59,308 bases of DNA from contig CAJBBV010000063.1 in the NCBI GenBank assembly GCA_903951405.1, positions 1-59,308 of the forward strand, read 5' to 3'. Within the stretch, counting starts at the first letter, position 1. The number at the start of each line of letters is the position of its first letter. This document shows, in pieces, positions 43,758 to 53,464 of the stretch. The translations under genes and the position numbers were made by a program. The notes under the pieces are model-generated. The model was not told the DNA's origin and made no database searches. It saw nothing but the letters and a program-made list of their open reading frames with translations. This stretch comes from an uncultured bacterium. GTDB taxonomy: Bacteria > Bacteroidota > Bacteroidia > Chitinophagales > Chitinophagaceae.

Positions 43758-45001
43758 GGCCTTAATACTGAAGGAATTTCAATTCCATCCTGAGATTGGT
43801 TGTTCTCTAAAAGACTTGCAAGTATTCGTGGCAAGGCCAAAGAGCTCCCATTGAGAGAATGCAATAGTTCAGGCTTTCCCTGTTTATCTTTTGATCTGAT
43901 TTTAAGACGATTAGTCTGAAAGGCTTCAAAATTAGATACTGAGCTAACCTCTAGCCATCGTTGTTGTGCTGTACTATATACTTCGAAATCATATGTAAGT
44001 GCAGATGCAAAGCTCATATCACCTCCACATAAGCGTAAAATTCTATAAGGTAAGCCTAATGATTGTATTAGTTTTTCTACGTGACTAACCATTTCATCCA
44101 GAACTGCATAGCTATGTTCAGCTTCCGTTAAATAAACAATTTCTACTTTATCAAATTGATGCACTCTATTTAATCCACGAACATCTTTACCGAAGCTTCC
44201 AGCCTCTCGTCTAAAACAAGGTGTATAAGCAGTCATTTTGATAGGCAAATCAGCCTGAGCAATTATTTCATCGCGGTAAATATTTGTAATAGGCACTTCA
44301 GCTGTTGGTATTAGATAGAAGTTGTCTGCAGGCATGAAATACATTTGACCCTCTTTATCAGGAAGCTGACCCGTTCCGTATGCAGAAGCCTCATTAACCA
44401 TTAATGGCGGAAGGTATTCCACATAGCCTGCCGCTGTATTATAATCTAAAAAATATTGAATCAATGCTCTTTGCAGTTTTGCACCACGGCCCTTATACAA
44501 AGGGAATCCACTTCCAGTAATCTTAACCCCTGTCTGAAAATCAACCAAGTCATATTTCGTAATCAAATCCCAATGTGGAACAGCATCAGCATATAATACG
44601 GGTATCTTACCGGATGTACGAACAACTTCATTATGCTCAGCACTTGTACCATTTGGAACAATTTCTGCTGGAAGATTTGGCAAACGAACAAGAATTGAGT
44701 TAACCAACTTTTCGCAGTCAGCCAGCTCAGAAGCAATCTTATCAATACTTTCCTTCAATGCAGAAACTTCTACCTTCTTTGCCTCAGCTTCCTCTTTAAG
44801 TCCCTGCCCAACTAATATTCCAATGGCTTTGGAGGCAGCGTTTCGTTGAGCTAGTACCTCATCTGATTGAATCTGAAGTTTACGGCGCTGTTCATCCAAG
44901 GATATGATTTGATCCACCAACTCGAATTCAGAAAAATTTTTCTTTTTCAGACCAGCAATTACAATGTCCTTATTGTTTCGAATAAACCCAAGCTGAAGCA
45001 T
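43730..45001 (-). CDS. serS: Seryl-tRNA synthetase
   Basis: A class II synthetase, 423 residues from the ATG at 45001 (MLQLGFIRNNKD), which fits the family start better than the ORF start six codons earlier. An N-terminal antiparallel coiled coil (about 25-105) binds the long arm of tRNA-Ser. Motif 2 is CFRREAGSFGKDVRGLNRVHQF, and motif 3 lies in ELLHSLNGSSLALPRILAS. Its last 28 bases overlap the AlkB-type gene tail to tail. Confidence 0.95.
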   Translation of the reverse strand: MLQLGFIRNNKDIVIAGLKKKNFSEFELVDQIISLDEQRRKLQIQSDEVLAQRNAASKAIGILVGQGLKEEAEAKKVEVSALKESIDKIASELADCEKLVNSILVRLPNLPAEIVPNGTSAEHNEVVRTSGKIPVLYADAVPHWDLITKYDLVDFQTGVKITGSGFPLYKGRGAKLQRALIQYFLDYNTAAGYVEYLPPLMVNEASAYGTGQLPDKEGQMYFMPADNFYLIPTAEVPITNIYRDEIIAQADLPIKMTAYTPCFRREAGSFGKDVRGLNRVHQFDKVEIVYLTEAEHSYAVLDEMVSHVEKLIQSLGLPYRILRLCGGDMSFASALTYDFEVYSTAQQRWLEVSSVSNFEAFQTNRLKIRSKDKQGKPELLHSLNGSSLALPRILASLLENNQSQDGIEIPSVLRPYFGADKIS

Positions 45002-45016
45002 ATTCCCTTTTTTTTG

Positions 45017-45024
45017 CAAAGATA
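45017..45024 (-). promoter_or_regulatory. -7 box upstream of serS
   Basis: The minus strand reads TATCTTTG then C, the same as before atpB and purD, 15 bases before the serS ATG. No good -33 element is seen. Confidence 0.35.
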
Positions 45025-45095
45025 GGCAAAGGACTTGAGTGAATTGAATAGCGGTAATCTAGCTTTGGATGAAATATCTTAATTAGCTTTGTTCC

Positions 45096-45440
45096 ATGAT
45101 GACGTCAGATGATTTGCAAGTAAGGTGGTGGAAGCTAGAACAAAAGCTTATGGATAAATTTGGCAAAAAGCCAGACCTAGAATCCATTCTTTTTTTAATT
45201 GGCGTTCAAGAGGTTGGGGGCGCCGGACATACCTTCACCAAGGAACAAAAACAAGATCTCATGCATGTTGCTGTTTGCACGATTCTTTCAACAAGTGGCT
45301 ATTATGAACATGAGGGTTGGGACGAAGATGGATGGCCGCATTTTAAACAGATCAAAGAAATTGGACAAATGGACCTTATGAAACAGGAGAATTTTATGAA
45401 AGACCATGTTCTGTTGTATTTTTCAAATCAGGAATTTTAA
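45096..45440 (+). CDS. Small conserved-looking protein of unknown function
   Basis: A 114-residue soluble protein without signal peptide or membrane segment. It is rich in Trp, His and acidic residues (LFLIGVQEVGGAGHTFTKEQKQDLMHVAVC, YYEHEGWDEDGWPHFKQI). The composition is that of a real folded protein. I do not recognise a domain. The pairs of His, Asp and Glu could bind metal, but nothing proves it. It is divergent from serS and convergent with the PLP enzyme gene. Confidence 0.65.
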   Translation: MMTSDDLQVRWWKLEQKLMDKFGKKPDLESILFLIGVQEVGGAGHTFTKEQKQDLMHVAVCTILSTSGYYEHEGWDEDGWPHFKQIKEIGQMDLMKQENFMKDHVLLYFSNQEF

Positions 45441-45500
45441 CACCCCCTTCAAATCAACAAGAAACAATCTTCTTTCCCAGTAAATCAAGTATTTGAAAGA

Positions 45501-46847
45501 TTAGATTAATTCGTGAAATGCATTGTCCAAAATATTTACAGCCCTTTTTAATTCTTCTCTATTTATAATTAATGCAGGAGAAAGTTGAATGACATTTCCT
45601 CCAGAAACCTTGAAATTCATTCCATGCTTTAATGCATAGTACATTACTTTCTCTGCAAGATCACAATCCTTTTCCATAGTTCCTCTGTCGAAAACTAGTT
45701 CAATTGCCCACAATAGACCAATTCCTCTAACATCCCCAATGGCTGAATGACTATCGTATAACTTCATCAATTGCTCTTTCATGAACGCTTGATCAGATAT
45801 TACTTTTTCAATTATCTTATTGTCCTCTAAGAATTCCAACATAGCAAGCCCTGCAGCAGCCCCTAATGGATTTTTCTCAAATGTGTAATGACCGAGTGCG
45901 ATATCCGATGCGATATTATATTCCTCTTTAGTCACTATACCGGCCATAGGAATTATGCCAGCACCCATCCCTTTACCTAGGCAAACAATATCTGGCACAA
46001 TACCAAAATGTTCGAACGCAAACATGGCTCCAGTTCTTCCGAAGGCGATTGGAATTTCATCTAAAATCAAGAGCACTCCATATTGAGTACATATCTCCCT
46101 AATCCGCTTCCAGTATGATTTAGAAGAAACAATTACATCTGTATTCCTGACCGTTTCAGCAATAAACGCACCAATGCTTTTGTCATTTTTTAGAACTTCC
46201 TCTAGCTCATTAGCCTCGGCAAGACTATCCTGATTAGCGTTTACCCCTAGCGCGGTTTTAGGCTGTGAAATATTTATCGTATCGGGGAATTCCCCCATGT
46301 ATTTTTTAAACTGTTCTTCTCCTCCAGCCGCAATTGCATCTATTGAGGCCCCGTGAAATGAATCATGCAATGAAACAATCTTTTGCTTACCAGTGACCAC
46401 CCTTGCTAACTTAAGTGCCATACCGATTGCACTTGTACCACCAGGCGCATACAATAAACGATTCAGTTGAGGCGGAAAATAAGAGAGAAGCTTTTCTGAA
46501 AATTCAATAGAAATTGAGTTTGTATAACGACGAGGAGAAAATGGCAGTACATCCATTTGTGCCTTCACCTTGTTCATCACATACTCGTTTCGATAACCAA
46601 CTTGATGAACATTATTTCCATGGAAATCCATGATTTTATTTCCATGTAAATCCTCGAGGTAAATGCCATAGCATGCACTGATTACATTAAAACAAGGCGT
46701 AGACAATGACTGATGCATGAATATTTTTTCATCCTCAGCCAAAACCAATTTCGTTTCTTGATCTAATTTAGTAGTCCACCTTTTCCGTTCATCAGAAAAA
46801 TTAACATCCCCCTCAATACGAAGATTCAAATCTTGCATGTGTAACAA
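45501..46847 (-). CDS. Class-III PLP enzyme, possibly PbfA-like phosphonate ammonia-lyase
   Basis: A 448-residue fold-type I enzyme of the class-III aminotransferase family. The PLP lysine is Lys292 (CLGKGMGAG), and Asp263 pairs with the pyridine nitrogen (LILDEIPIAFGRTG). The segments MHQSLSTPCFNV and MDFHGNNVHQVGY, and DEIP in place of the usual DEVQ, recall PbfA, (R)-1-hydroxy-2-aminoethylphosphonate ammonia-lyase. I recall these features from memory and cannot check them. No phn gene is nearby, so an ordinary aminotransferase remains possible. The gene stands alone. Confidence 0.72.
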   Translation of the reverse strand: MLHMQDLNLRIEGDVNFSDERKRWTTKLDQETKLVLAEDEKIFMHQSLSTPCFNVISACYGIYLEDLHGNKIMDFHGNNVHQVGYRNEYVMNKVKAQMDVLPFSPRRYTNSISIEFSEKLLSYFPPQLNRLLYAPGGTSAIGMALKLARVVTGKQKIVSLHDSFHGASIDAIAAGGEEQFKKYMGEFPDTINISQPKTALGVNANQDSLAEANELEEVLKNDKSIGAFIAETVRNTDVIVSSKSYWKRIREICTQYGVLLILDEIPIAFGRTGAMFAFEHFGIVPDIVCLGKGMGAGIIPMAGIVTKEEYNIASDIALGHYTFEKNPLGAAAGLAMLEFLEDNKIIEKVISDQAFMKEQLMKLYDSHSAIGDVRGIGLLWAIELVFDRGTMEKDCDLAEKVMYYALKHGMNFKVSGGNVIQLSPALIINREELKRAVNILDNAFHELI

Positions 46848-47129
46848 TTTCTATTTATAAAAACTTTTAATATCTACATATAAAGTATGACTTGCTAACA
46901 GAATGACCTCTTTTATCATAGCAGATAAAATTTATCCTTAGATGCCAAAAGCGTTGTTCGCAAGTTTGAAAATCAAAGCCCCCAATGCATAAAATTACAT
47001 TTTTTATTGAAGTAGATTTGCCTTTGTATATCATAAGATTAGTGATTTTATTGAATAACAATACCCATTAGTAGGATTAGTGATTCAAGATGACAAAAAA
47101 ATCAGTAAACTTGCAAGAAAATTAAGCAC
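46848..47129. other. Divergent intergenic region, PLP enzyme / gcvH
   Basis: At 282 bp this is among the longest gaps in the window. It holds the promoters of both genes and a direct repeat GATTAGTGATT (47037-47047 and 47075-47085). The 64-codon ORF here (46867-47061, minus) does not look like a protein. Confidence 0.6.
47037..47085. repeat. Direct repeat GATTAGTGATT upstream of gcvH
   Basis: Two identical 11-base copies lie 38 bases apart, start to start, 45-93 bases before the gcvH ATG. This could be a regulator binding pair; the role is untested. Confidence 0.45.
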
Positions 47130-47510
47130 ATGAATTTTCCTGAACAATTGAAGTACACAAAAGAACATGAATGGATTGCGATAGAAGGAAACGTAGCAAC
47201 CGTTGGAATTACTGAGTTTGCACAAGGCGAATTAGGTGATATCATTTATGTTGATATTGACACCATAGGAAAGGAATTGAGTGCTGAAGTGGTTTTTGGA
47301 TCAGTTGAAGCGGTAAAAACAGTAAGTGATCTATTTTTACCTGTATCCGGAACATTAATCGAAAAAAATCCGCTGCTTGATAGTCAGCCAGAATTAGTCA
47401 ATAAAGACCCTTATGGAGATGGATGGATGATTAAAATGACAATCCAAGATCCATCCCAATTGGATTCACTATTAAGTGTTGAGGCCTACAAAGCGCTTAT
47501 TGGATCTTAA
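47130..47510 (+). CDS. gcvH: Glycine cleavage system H protein
   Basis: A 126-residue lipoyl carrier that shuttles the aminomethyl group between the P, T and L proteins. The lipoylation site is Lys63 in GSVEAVKTVSDL; YTKEHEWIAIEG and VGITEFAQGELGDI are conserved family blocks. Its stop TAA is followed directly by the ATG of the VanZ-family gene, so the two are cotranscribed. gcvP and gcvT are not in the window. Confidence 0.96.
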   Translation: MNFPEQLKYTKEHEWIAIEGNVATVGITEFAQGELGDIIYVDIDTIGKELSAEVVFGSVEAVKTVSDLFLPVSGTLIEKNPLLDSQPELVNKDPYGDGWMIKMTIQDPSQLDSLLSVEAYKALIGS

Positions 47511-47906
47511 ATGATACTTAAAATCTTAGGAAGCATCTGGCCTTCCATTGTATGGACGAGCATTATATTTCTATTGCTATCCATGTCAACCGATGGACTT
47601 GGAGGCAAAGGTCTTTTTGGTATTCCCGGGCTTGATAAAGTCATCCATTTCACCCTTTTTGGTGCGTTCGTGTTCTTATGGGGATCTTATTATTCAATAG
47701 ATAAAAAGTACTCCCCCTCTAGGTTATTATTGATTTTGATTCTCGTAGCCTCTCTTTATGGTTTGGGGATGGAATATTATCAACGTTATTTCACTAACCG
47801 CAGTTTTTCACTCTGGGATGCATTAGCTGATACAATTGGCTCGATTGCAGGAGCATGGGCAGTAAAAAAAAGCCCCTATGGAAATAGGGGCCGTAACCAA
47901 AACTAA
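47511..47906 (+). CDS. VanZ-family membrane protein
   Basis: A 131-residue protein with about four membrane helices. GLDKVIHFTLFGAFVFLWG and SLWDALADTIGSIAGAW form the VanZ-like core, whose biochemical role is unknown in most bacteria. gcvH plus a VanZ-like gene is a pairing I recall from Bacteroidota. The last 12 codons contain the hairpin that serves as a terminator on the opposite strand, so the C-terminal residues (KKSPYGNRG) are constrained by it. Confidence 0.82.
   Translation: MILKILGSIWPSIVWTSIIFLLLSMSTDGLGGKGLFGIPGLDKVIHFTLFGAFVFLWGSYYSIDKKYSPSRLLLILILVASLYGLGMEYYQRYFTNRSFSLWDALADTIGSIAGAWAVKKSPYGNRGRNQN
47872..47891 (-). terminator. Rho-independent terminator for prfA inside the VanZ-family gene
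   Basis: An 8-bp stem GCCCCTAT / ATAGGGGC with a 4-base loop is followed on the minus strand by TTTTTTTT. It is about 220 bases past the prfA stop and lies within the last codons of the convergent gene. Confidence 0.8.
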
Positions 47907-48113
47907 CTGCTTATGAAAAAAATATGTGCTAACTACATGCCAGATATAAGGCTGTAGCTTCCTATGTTATGAACTTCTCCATCTCGTTGATAAAACTCAT
48001 CAAAAGAACTCTACACAATATATAGACGTTCAATCATGCATTATGACTGTTAAAGAGATAATAAAATCAGAAATTATTTTTTAGTAGGAAGGAATGAGTA
48101 ACTCAACGGGAGA

Positions 48114-49172
48114 TTACTGGGTTAGTTTGCTGGCATTTTCTGCAAATTGAAGCGCGTCAATCAATTCCCCTAAATTACCATTGAGGACATCTTGAATATT
48201 GTATAAAGTCATGCCAATTCGGTGGTCGGTCACCCTACCTTGAGGAAAATTATACGTACGAATTTTAGCTGATCGATCGCCTGTACTGACAAGGCTTTTA
48301 CGATGCCTAGAAATTTCATCCTCTTGTTTTCGAACTTGTTCTTCGTATAAACGAGTTCGAAGCATTTGCATCGCTTTTTCTCTATTACCAAGTTGTGTTC
48401 GTTCAGTTTGGCAGATAACAACCGTCCCTGTAAGGATATGGGTAAGCATTACCTTCGTTTCAACTTTATTTACATTCTGACCACCTGCACCACCACTTCT
48501 TGAGGTTTCCATTTTTACATCACTTTCCCGAATATCTAGATCAACTTCTTCTGCTTCCGGCATTACGGCAACTGTAGCAGCACTAGTATGCACGCGTCCG
48601 CTCGCCTCGGTATCAGGCACACGCTGAACTCGATGTACACCGCTTTCAAATTTCAAGGTGCCATATACTTCATCCCCCGTAACCTCGATTTGCACTTCTT
48701 TGTACCCACCCATGGTACCTTCATTTTCTGACAAGAGGGCAGTTTTCCAGCCTTTCCCTTCACAATATCGCAAGTACATCCTCATTAAATCTCCAGCAAA
48801 CAATGAAGCCTCATCTCCACCGGTTCCAGCCCTAATTTCTATGATTGCATTCTTTTCATCTTGCGGATCCTTAGGAATCAACATATTACGAATTTGCTTC
48901 TCCATGGTATCTTTTTGAAGATCCAAGTCAGCTGATTCTGCTTTAGCAAGTTCGCGCAACTCTTCATCATCACCCATAAGTGCCTCTCGGTTAAATTCCA
49001 AGTCTGACAATAACTTTTTGTAGGCTAAATAAGCCACAACAATTTTTTCTAGGCTTCGGTATTCCCTACTTGCTTGCTCAAATTTCTTGTTATTATTAAC
49101 AACCTCCGGATTGGTAAGGGCGACTGCTATATCATCGAATTTTGCCTTAATGGCTTCTAATTTGTCTAACAT
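48114..49172 (-). CDS. prfA: Peptide chain release factor 1
   Basis: RF1 terminates translation at UAA and UAG. The catalytic GGQ is in [15 protein letters not shown]; the recognition motif is PDT in [13 protein letters not shown], of the RF1 type (PxT) rather than the RF2 type (SPF). I start at the ATG at 49172 ([14 protein letters not shown], 352 residues); the extra 17 ORF residues are not family-like. It is divergent from the amidohydrolase gene. Confidence 0.95.
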   Translation of the reverse strand: MLDKLEAIKAKFDDIAVALTNPEVVNNNKKFEQASREYRSLEKIVVAYLAYKKLLSDLEFNREALMGDDEELRELAKAESADLDLQKDTMEKQIRNMLIPKDPQDEKNAIIEIRAGTGGDEASLFAGDLMRMYLRYCEGKGWKTALLSENEGTMGGYKEVQIEVTGDEVYGTLKFESGVHRVQRVPDTEASGRVHTSAATVAVMPEAEEVDLDIRESDVKMETSRSGGAGGQNVNKVETKVMLTHILTGTVVICQTERTQLGNREKAMQMLRTRLYEEQVRKQEDEISRHRKSLVSTGDRSAKIRTYNFPQGRVTDHRIGMTLYNIQDVLNGNLGELIDALQFAENASKLTQ

Positions 49173-49208
49173 ATCGGAGAAGGTGGACAAGCGTCCAGTA
49201 TTAATCTG

Positions 49209-49228
49209 TAAATTTGATGGCAAAGTTA
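49209..49228. promoter_or_regulatory. Opposed -7 boxes for prfA and the amidohydrolase gene
   Basis: The plus strand has TAAATTTG at 49209-49216, and the minus strand has TAACTTTG at 49228-49221. Both fit TAnnTTTG and point at the two divergent genes from a 70-bp gap. -33 elements are not evident. Confidence 0.3.
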
Positions 49229-49242
49229 CTCATTTTACCAAG

Positions 49243-50427
49243 ATGAAACACCTCAAATTTCAAGCAGAAAAGATATTCGATGGATTTGAATTGCTAGATG
49301 CCAATTATGTTTTGATTACAGACGCCGAAGGGAAGGTGATTGATATCGTTGATGAGACGATAGCAGGAGGTGATATTCAAACATTTAACGGCATCCTCAG
49401 TCCTGGTTTTATAAATGCCCACTGCCATCTTGAATTAAGCCATTTGAAGGATGTAATTCCACCTCATACCGGGCTAATTCCATTCTTATTGGATGTAGTG
49501 GGGAAGCGAGACTTTCCGATGGAGATTATATTGGATCGAATAAAAAACGCAGAAGCCGAAATGCTTGCAGACGGTATCGTTGCCGTTGGCGATATTGGGA
49601 ATACCGCAAACACACTTGAAACAAAACTAAAAAGCAGTATTAAGTGGAATAATTTTGTTGAAGTACTAAGTTTCAGTGATGAGCTCGCTAACAAAAATAT
49701 AGAGCACTATTCTACTGTACTCAATGAATTTGATGAAGGTGAAAAATCAACCAAACTTCAAGCCAATCACTTCATGACGGCTCTTGTTCCCCATGCGCCT
49801 TATACAATAAGTGACCTCACATTTAAGAATATCAATGAGCAAACAAAAGACAAAGTCATCTCCATGCACAATCAGGAAAATCCTGCAGAGGACGAACTGT
49901 ATATGACTGGAGGCGGAGAATATTTACCCTTTTTAAAAAAGTTCGGATTTGACAAAAGTCCTTTTCCAATAACCGGAAAGTCAGCCCTAAGATCCTGCTT
50001 ACCACATTTTACAAATGGACAACGGATCATTTTAGTTCACAATACATTTATACCTGAATCGGATATTGATTTTGCAGTCGAGTATGCAAAAGAGAATCTT
50101 AGCGGAGTCCATTTTTGCCTTTGTGTAAATGCAAATTTATACATAGAAAATAAAATGCCCCCCATTGCTATGCTAATGAAACATGGTGTAGATATTGTGC
50201 TTGGAACGGATAGCTATAGCAGCAATTGGCAACTTAGCATTGCAGCGGAGATTAGAACAATAAGAGAAAAACATCCTGAGATACCTCTTGAATTAATTCT
50301 TACATGGGCTACCAGCAACGGAGCTCGTGCCTTAGGAAGGAATGAAGAACTTGGAAGTTTTGAAAAAGGGAAAAAACCAGGTGTGATTCAACTTGATGCT
50401 AAATTAACTTCAAAAAGATTAATTTAA
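49243..50427 (+). CDS. Amidohydrolase family protein, TrzA/MtaD-like deaminase
   Basis: A 394-residue metal-dependent hydrolase from the ATG at 49243; the longer ORF runs back into the prfA region. The metal-binding HxH is His60/His62 in [11 protein letters not shown]. Further metal or base residues are in SMHNQEN, LVHNTF and [10 protein letters not shown]. This layout fits amine-releasing deaminases such as adenosine, guanine or aminodeoxyfutalosine deaminases. A role in futalosine menaquinone synthesis is possible but no mqn gene is nearby. It ends one base before the recO stop codon, tail to tail. Confidence 0.82.
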   Translation: MKHLKFQAEKIFDGFELLDANYVLITDAEGKVIDIVDETIAGGDIQTFNGILSPGFINAHCHLELSHLKDVIPPHTGLIPFLLDVVGKRDFPMEIILDRIKNAEAEMLADGIVAVGDIGNTANTLETKLKSSIKWNNFVEVLSFSDELANKNIEHYSTVLNEFDEGEKSTKLQANHFMTALVPHAPYTISDLTFKNINEQTKDKVISMHNQENPAEDELYMTGGGEYLPFLKKFGFDKSPFPITGKSALRSCLPHFTNGQRIILVHNTFIPESDIDFAVEYAKENLSGVHFCLCVNANLYIENKMPPIAMLMKHGVDIVLGTDSYSSNWQLSIAAEIRTIREKHPEIPLELILTWATSNGARALGRNEELGSFEKGKKPGVIQLDAKLTSKRLI

Positions 50428-51168
50428 TTAATCTTCCAACACAGTTCTGATGACAGATAAAGAACGCATCACACCAAATGGTTGGATATGCAATTCATAA
50501 TATTCAATACAAGCATTCAATAATTCAAACCGCACTTGCCTGTTCAACTTAATCTGATCAAGTTCCTTAACCTGCATGGATCTTAGGAACAAAGAAATAC
50601 ATTCACTATAAGGCTCACATACTATTTGCTGATGTATCGGCATGGTAGAAACAAATTTTCCCTCGCGTAAGTCAATGATGCTACTTACGTTGTCATAATT
50701 ATCCATCATCCTAAAACCAAAAAAATGTGAAAGGTGCAACATGAAGAATATAGGAATATTTGCTGTTTGATAATTTGTACTTTTATCTAACCCGACTAAA
50801 ATGTCTTCCAAAAAATAAAATAATTCCGGATGAGGGTCTGGTTGGCGTAAACATTTTTGCAGTATCTCAATCATAAAAAGCATGACAGAGTTTTTCCTGA
50901 CATCGGCAAACAGCGATTCATAATAGACCGCTTGCTTACATTCCTTGATATGCTGTAATGCATTTCGATCATTATGATATACGGTCATATCTAGGATATT
51001 GCCCACTTGCAATTGAGCAGCAGAAAAGCTAGCAGACTTTTTTGCAGACCTTACCCCCTTGACCATATACTGCTGTACGCCAAACAATTCCGTAAATGCA
51101 GAAACAACTAACGATGTTTCGCCATACTTTACGGTTCGAATGATAATTCCTTTTGTTTGATGTAGCAC
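50428..51168 (-). CDS. recO: DNA repair protein RecO
   Basis: A 246-residue RecFOR-pathway protein that helps load RecA at gaps. The OB-fold N-terminus TKGIIIRTVKYGETSLVVSAFT and a helical C-terminal domain are visible. The zinc-finger cysteines found in some RecO proteins are not evident, as in many Bacteroidota. It lies 6 bp after porZ on the same strand. Confidence 0.92.
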   Translation of the reverse strand: MLHQTKGIIIRTVKYGETSLVVSAFTELFGVQQYMVKGVRSAKKSASFSAAQLQVGNILDMTVYHNDRNALQHIKECKQAVYYESLFADVRKNSVMLFMIEILQKCLRQPDPHPELFYFLEDILVGLDKSTNYQTANIPIFFMLHLSHFFGFRMMDNYDNVSSIIDLREGKFVSTMPIHQQIVCEPYSECISLFLRSMQVKELDQIKLNRQVRFELLNACIEYYELHIQPFGVMRSLSVIRTVLED

Positions 51169-51174
51169 AGTTAG

Positions 51175-53460
51175 TTATTTTATAAAAAATATTTTTGTTG
51201 CTAATTGTTCCGTGTTGCTTTCGTTGGAAATAAAAATAAGGTAAGCACCACTTGTTATTTTTTCCCCTTTATAGTTTCGGCCATTCCAAACTGCTTGTCC
51301 ACCCAATGACCTTGTCTGGAAAACAAGCCTACCATCAAGCTCCGTAATCTTTACCCATGAATTTTCAGGGACACCTTTTACAGCAATAACGCCAGCATAC
51401 CCAGAGGGTACAGGATTTGGAAAAACAATAACCTTCTGTTTAACAACATCGGGTTCAATAGCCGTTCCTCTAAATGAACATATACCCCAATCAGTCAAAA
51501 AAAACACCTCACCATTTTCTTTATTCAATACGATGTGGTGAACTACATCACTCAATAAAGGACTATTATTTTTGGTAAAACGGTAAATCACTTTTTGGCC
51601 ATCTGCAGAAATTAGCCAAACACCATGATGCGTTGCGATCCATTTCCTATCAGCACCATCAACCGCAATATCATATACGGGCTCTTCGCCAAATAAAAGT
51701 CCTGCATACGCATCTTGCTGCACAATAGGCAATGATGCCTCACAATCTGTAGTATTAAAAATATTATCTCCACATTGAATAATTCCAACACCCCTATCTG
51801 TTCCAACCCACAGAAATCCATTTCTATCTGACGCAATACTTAATACAGTTGAAGATGGTAAATTCCCGTTCCCCTTTCCTTGTCGAAAATACCTCCATCG
51901 ATCGTCATTTGTCTGATCCAATGTTCCAGCATCATCGAAACAAAACAATCCATTCCCTTTAGGTGAAACAATCCATTTATAAGATGACGCATCCACTATT
52001 ACTTTACTAACAGCATTATCAGCATGTTGGAAGGGAATATTAAAAGTTTTCCAAGCACCATCGGGCTTCTTCACCAACAATTGGTTTGATGCGCCATAAT
52101 TAGTGACCCAAATATTACTTTCTTGATCGGAACAGACTCCACCCACTAAATAAGAGCCCTGAAGTAGTGAGGACGGGGATATTGGACTGTTCTGTTTATA
52201 TACATTTACCTTCGATTGATTAAGGCTTGCCAAACCGCCACCAAATGATCCCAAAAAAACATCTCCTGATGAAGGATCTCCTGCTAATGAAATAATATCT
52301 GGCAACGAATCCAATTCAGCATTTGTTTGATTGTTATATGTAGACCACTTACTCCCATCAAACTGGAACACACTTCCTTTAGTTGACTTCCCTTGCCAAT
52401 CTTGACTAACAGATCCTGCGCTTGCCCAAATAGTGTTATTAAAGTAAATGGCTTCACCAGTGGCAATGTCGACGGGCGAGGAAGGATTATTCACTTGTAC
52501 ATTTCTTCCTTCAAAGCGAAGAAGTCCTTGTACACGATCCGCAACCCATAGCACTCCATCCGCTTCTTTACAATCCAATGGTGCAGAAAGATTAGCACTA
52601 TACAATGTGTGAGTAGAGTCATTAGAACTAGTAAAAATCTCTATACCTGATTGGTCTTGATCAGTTTGAAACATGAATAATTTATGGTTACTCATGCGCA
52701 ATTTGCTAATTGGCTTGCTTGAAGCATAGAACAAGGACCATATGCCAGAACGTTTTATAAAAATAGAATCCCCTTTCTGAGCAATCAAATGATTGTCCCA
52801 GACTAACAGATCATCATACTTACCTGCAGAAAGTATCGCATCAACTTCCGTACTCCAGGCGCCAATGCCATTCATAGTTGATGAATTAAAACTTGCTTTT
52901 TTCAAACCATGTTCAGTTGCGGCATACACAACGTCTTCTAACACAGATACCTGGTATACTTTTTCGTCTTGACTCGTTTGCCCAGTGCGGTAGGTCTCTT
53001 TGATTTCATTTTTTGCTGGATTAATTACGATGATCCCCAAATTAGAAGACAAGTAGATGTAATCTCCTATCCAGGCCACATTATTGATTGTTTTATCAGA
53101 TGATGTCTTCTTCAGTAAAATATCTGGAATATTGCTCACCAAATCATCATCAATGATGTCCACATTTGAATTTGTGTAGACAACACAAACTCGATTTGAT
53201 GATGGGTCTTTGCCAAGAACTTTCAACCCAATATCTGACAAGCCATTCACTTTTGTTTTTCTCTGAAACTCATTATTCGTTTGATCGTAGGTAAATATAC
53301 CAAATGGAGTAGCAGCAAACACCTCATTAGAAATGAGCTCAACATGTATTACATTCCTATTGGGCACATGATCTCTCCATTGCCCTATGGGAGGTATTGA
53401 CTGCGCTTGAATTGATGCTATGCTAGCCCATAGATAAAACAGAAAAGAGACCAACTTCAT
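51175..53460 (-). CDS. porZ: Type IX secretion system component PorZ
   Basis: A 761-residue exported protein. A signal peptide (MKLVSFLFYLWASIASIQAQ) is followed by the PorZ start IPPIGQWRDHVPNRNVIHVE and two beta-propellers with repeats such as WVTNYGASN, FLWVGTDRGVGI and RKWIATHHGVW. The end is a type IX C-terminal signal domain (VVKQKVIVFPNPVPSGYAG...ITSGAYLIF). PorZ is part of the surface attachment complex with PorU, PorV and PorQ. So the organism should have a type IX system; its other genes are elsewhere. Confidence 0.88.
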   Translation of the reverse strand: MKLVSFLFYLWASIASIQAQSIPPIGQWRDHVPNRNVIHVELISNEVFAATPFGIFTYDQTNNEFQRKTKVNGLSDIGLKVLGKDPSSNRVCVVYTNSNVDIIDDDLVSNIPDILLKKTSSDKTINNVAWIGDYIYLSSNLGIIVINPAKNEIKETYRTGQTSQDEKVYQVSVLEDVVYAATEHGLKKASFNSSTMNGIGAWSTEVDAILSAGKYDDLLVWDNHLIAQKGDSIFIKRSGIWSLFYASSKPISKLRMSNHKLFMFQTDQDQSGIEIFTSSNDSTHTLYSANLSAPLDCKEADGVLWVADRVQGLLRFEGRNVQVNNPSSPVDIATGEAIYFNNTIWASAGSVSQDWQGKSTKGSVFQFDGSKWSTYNNQTNAELDSLPDIISLAGDPSSGDVFLGSFGGGLASLNQSKVNVYKQNSPISPSSLLQGSYLVGGVCSDQESNIWVTNYGASNQLLVKKPDGAWKTFNIPFQHADNAVSKVIVDASSYKWIVSPKGNGLFCFDDAGTLDQTNDDRWRYFRQGKGNGNLPSSTVLSIASDRNGFLWVGTDRGVGIIQCGDNIFNTTDCEASLPIVQQDAYAGLLFGEEPVYDIAVDGADRKWIATHHGVWLISADGQKVIYRFTKNNSPLLSDVVHHIVLNKENGEVFFLTDWGICSFRGTAIEPDVVKQKVIVFPNPVPSGYAGVIAVKGVPENSWVKITELDGRLVFQTRSLGGQAVWNGRNYKGEKITSGAYLIFISNESNTEQLATKIFFIK

Positions 53461-53464
53461 ATGA

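Noticed and set aside
46867-47061. 64-codon minus-strand ORF in the PLP enzyme/gcvH gap
   Set aside because: It is in a promoter-containing spacer, has no domain or plausible protein composition, and I see no ribosome-binding context.
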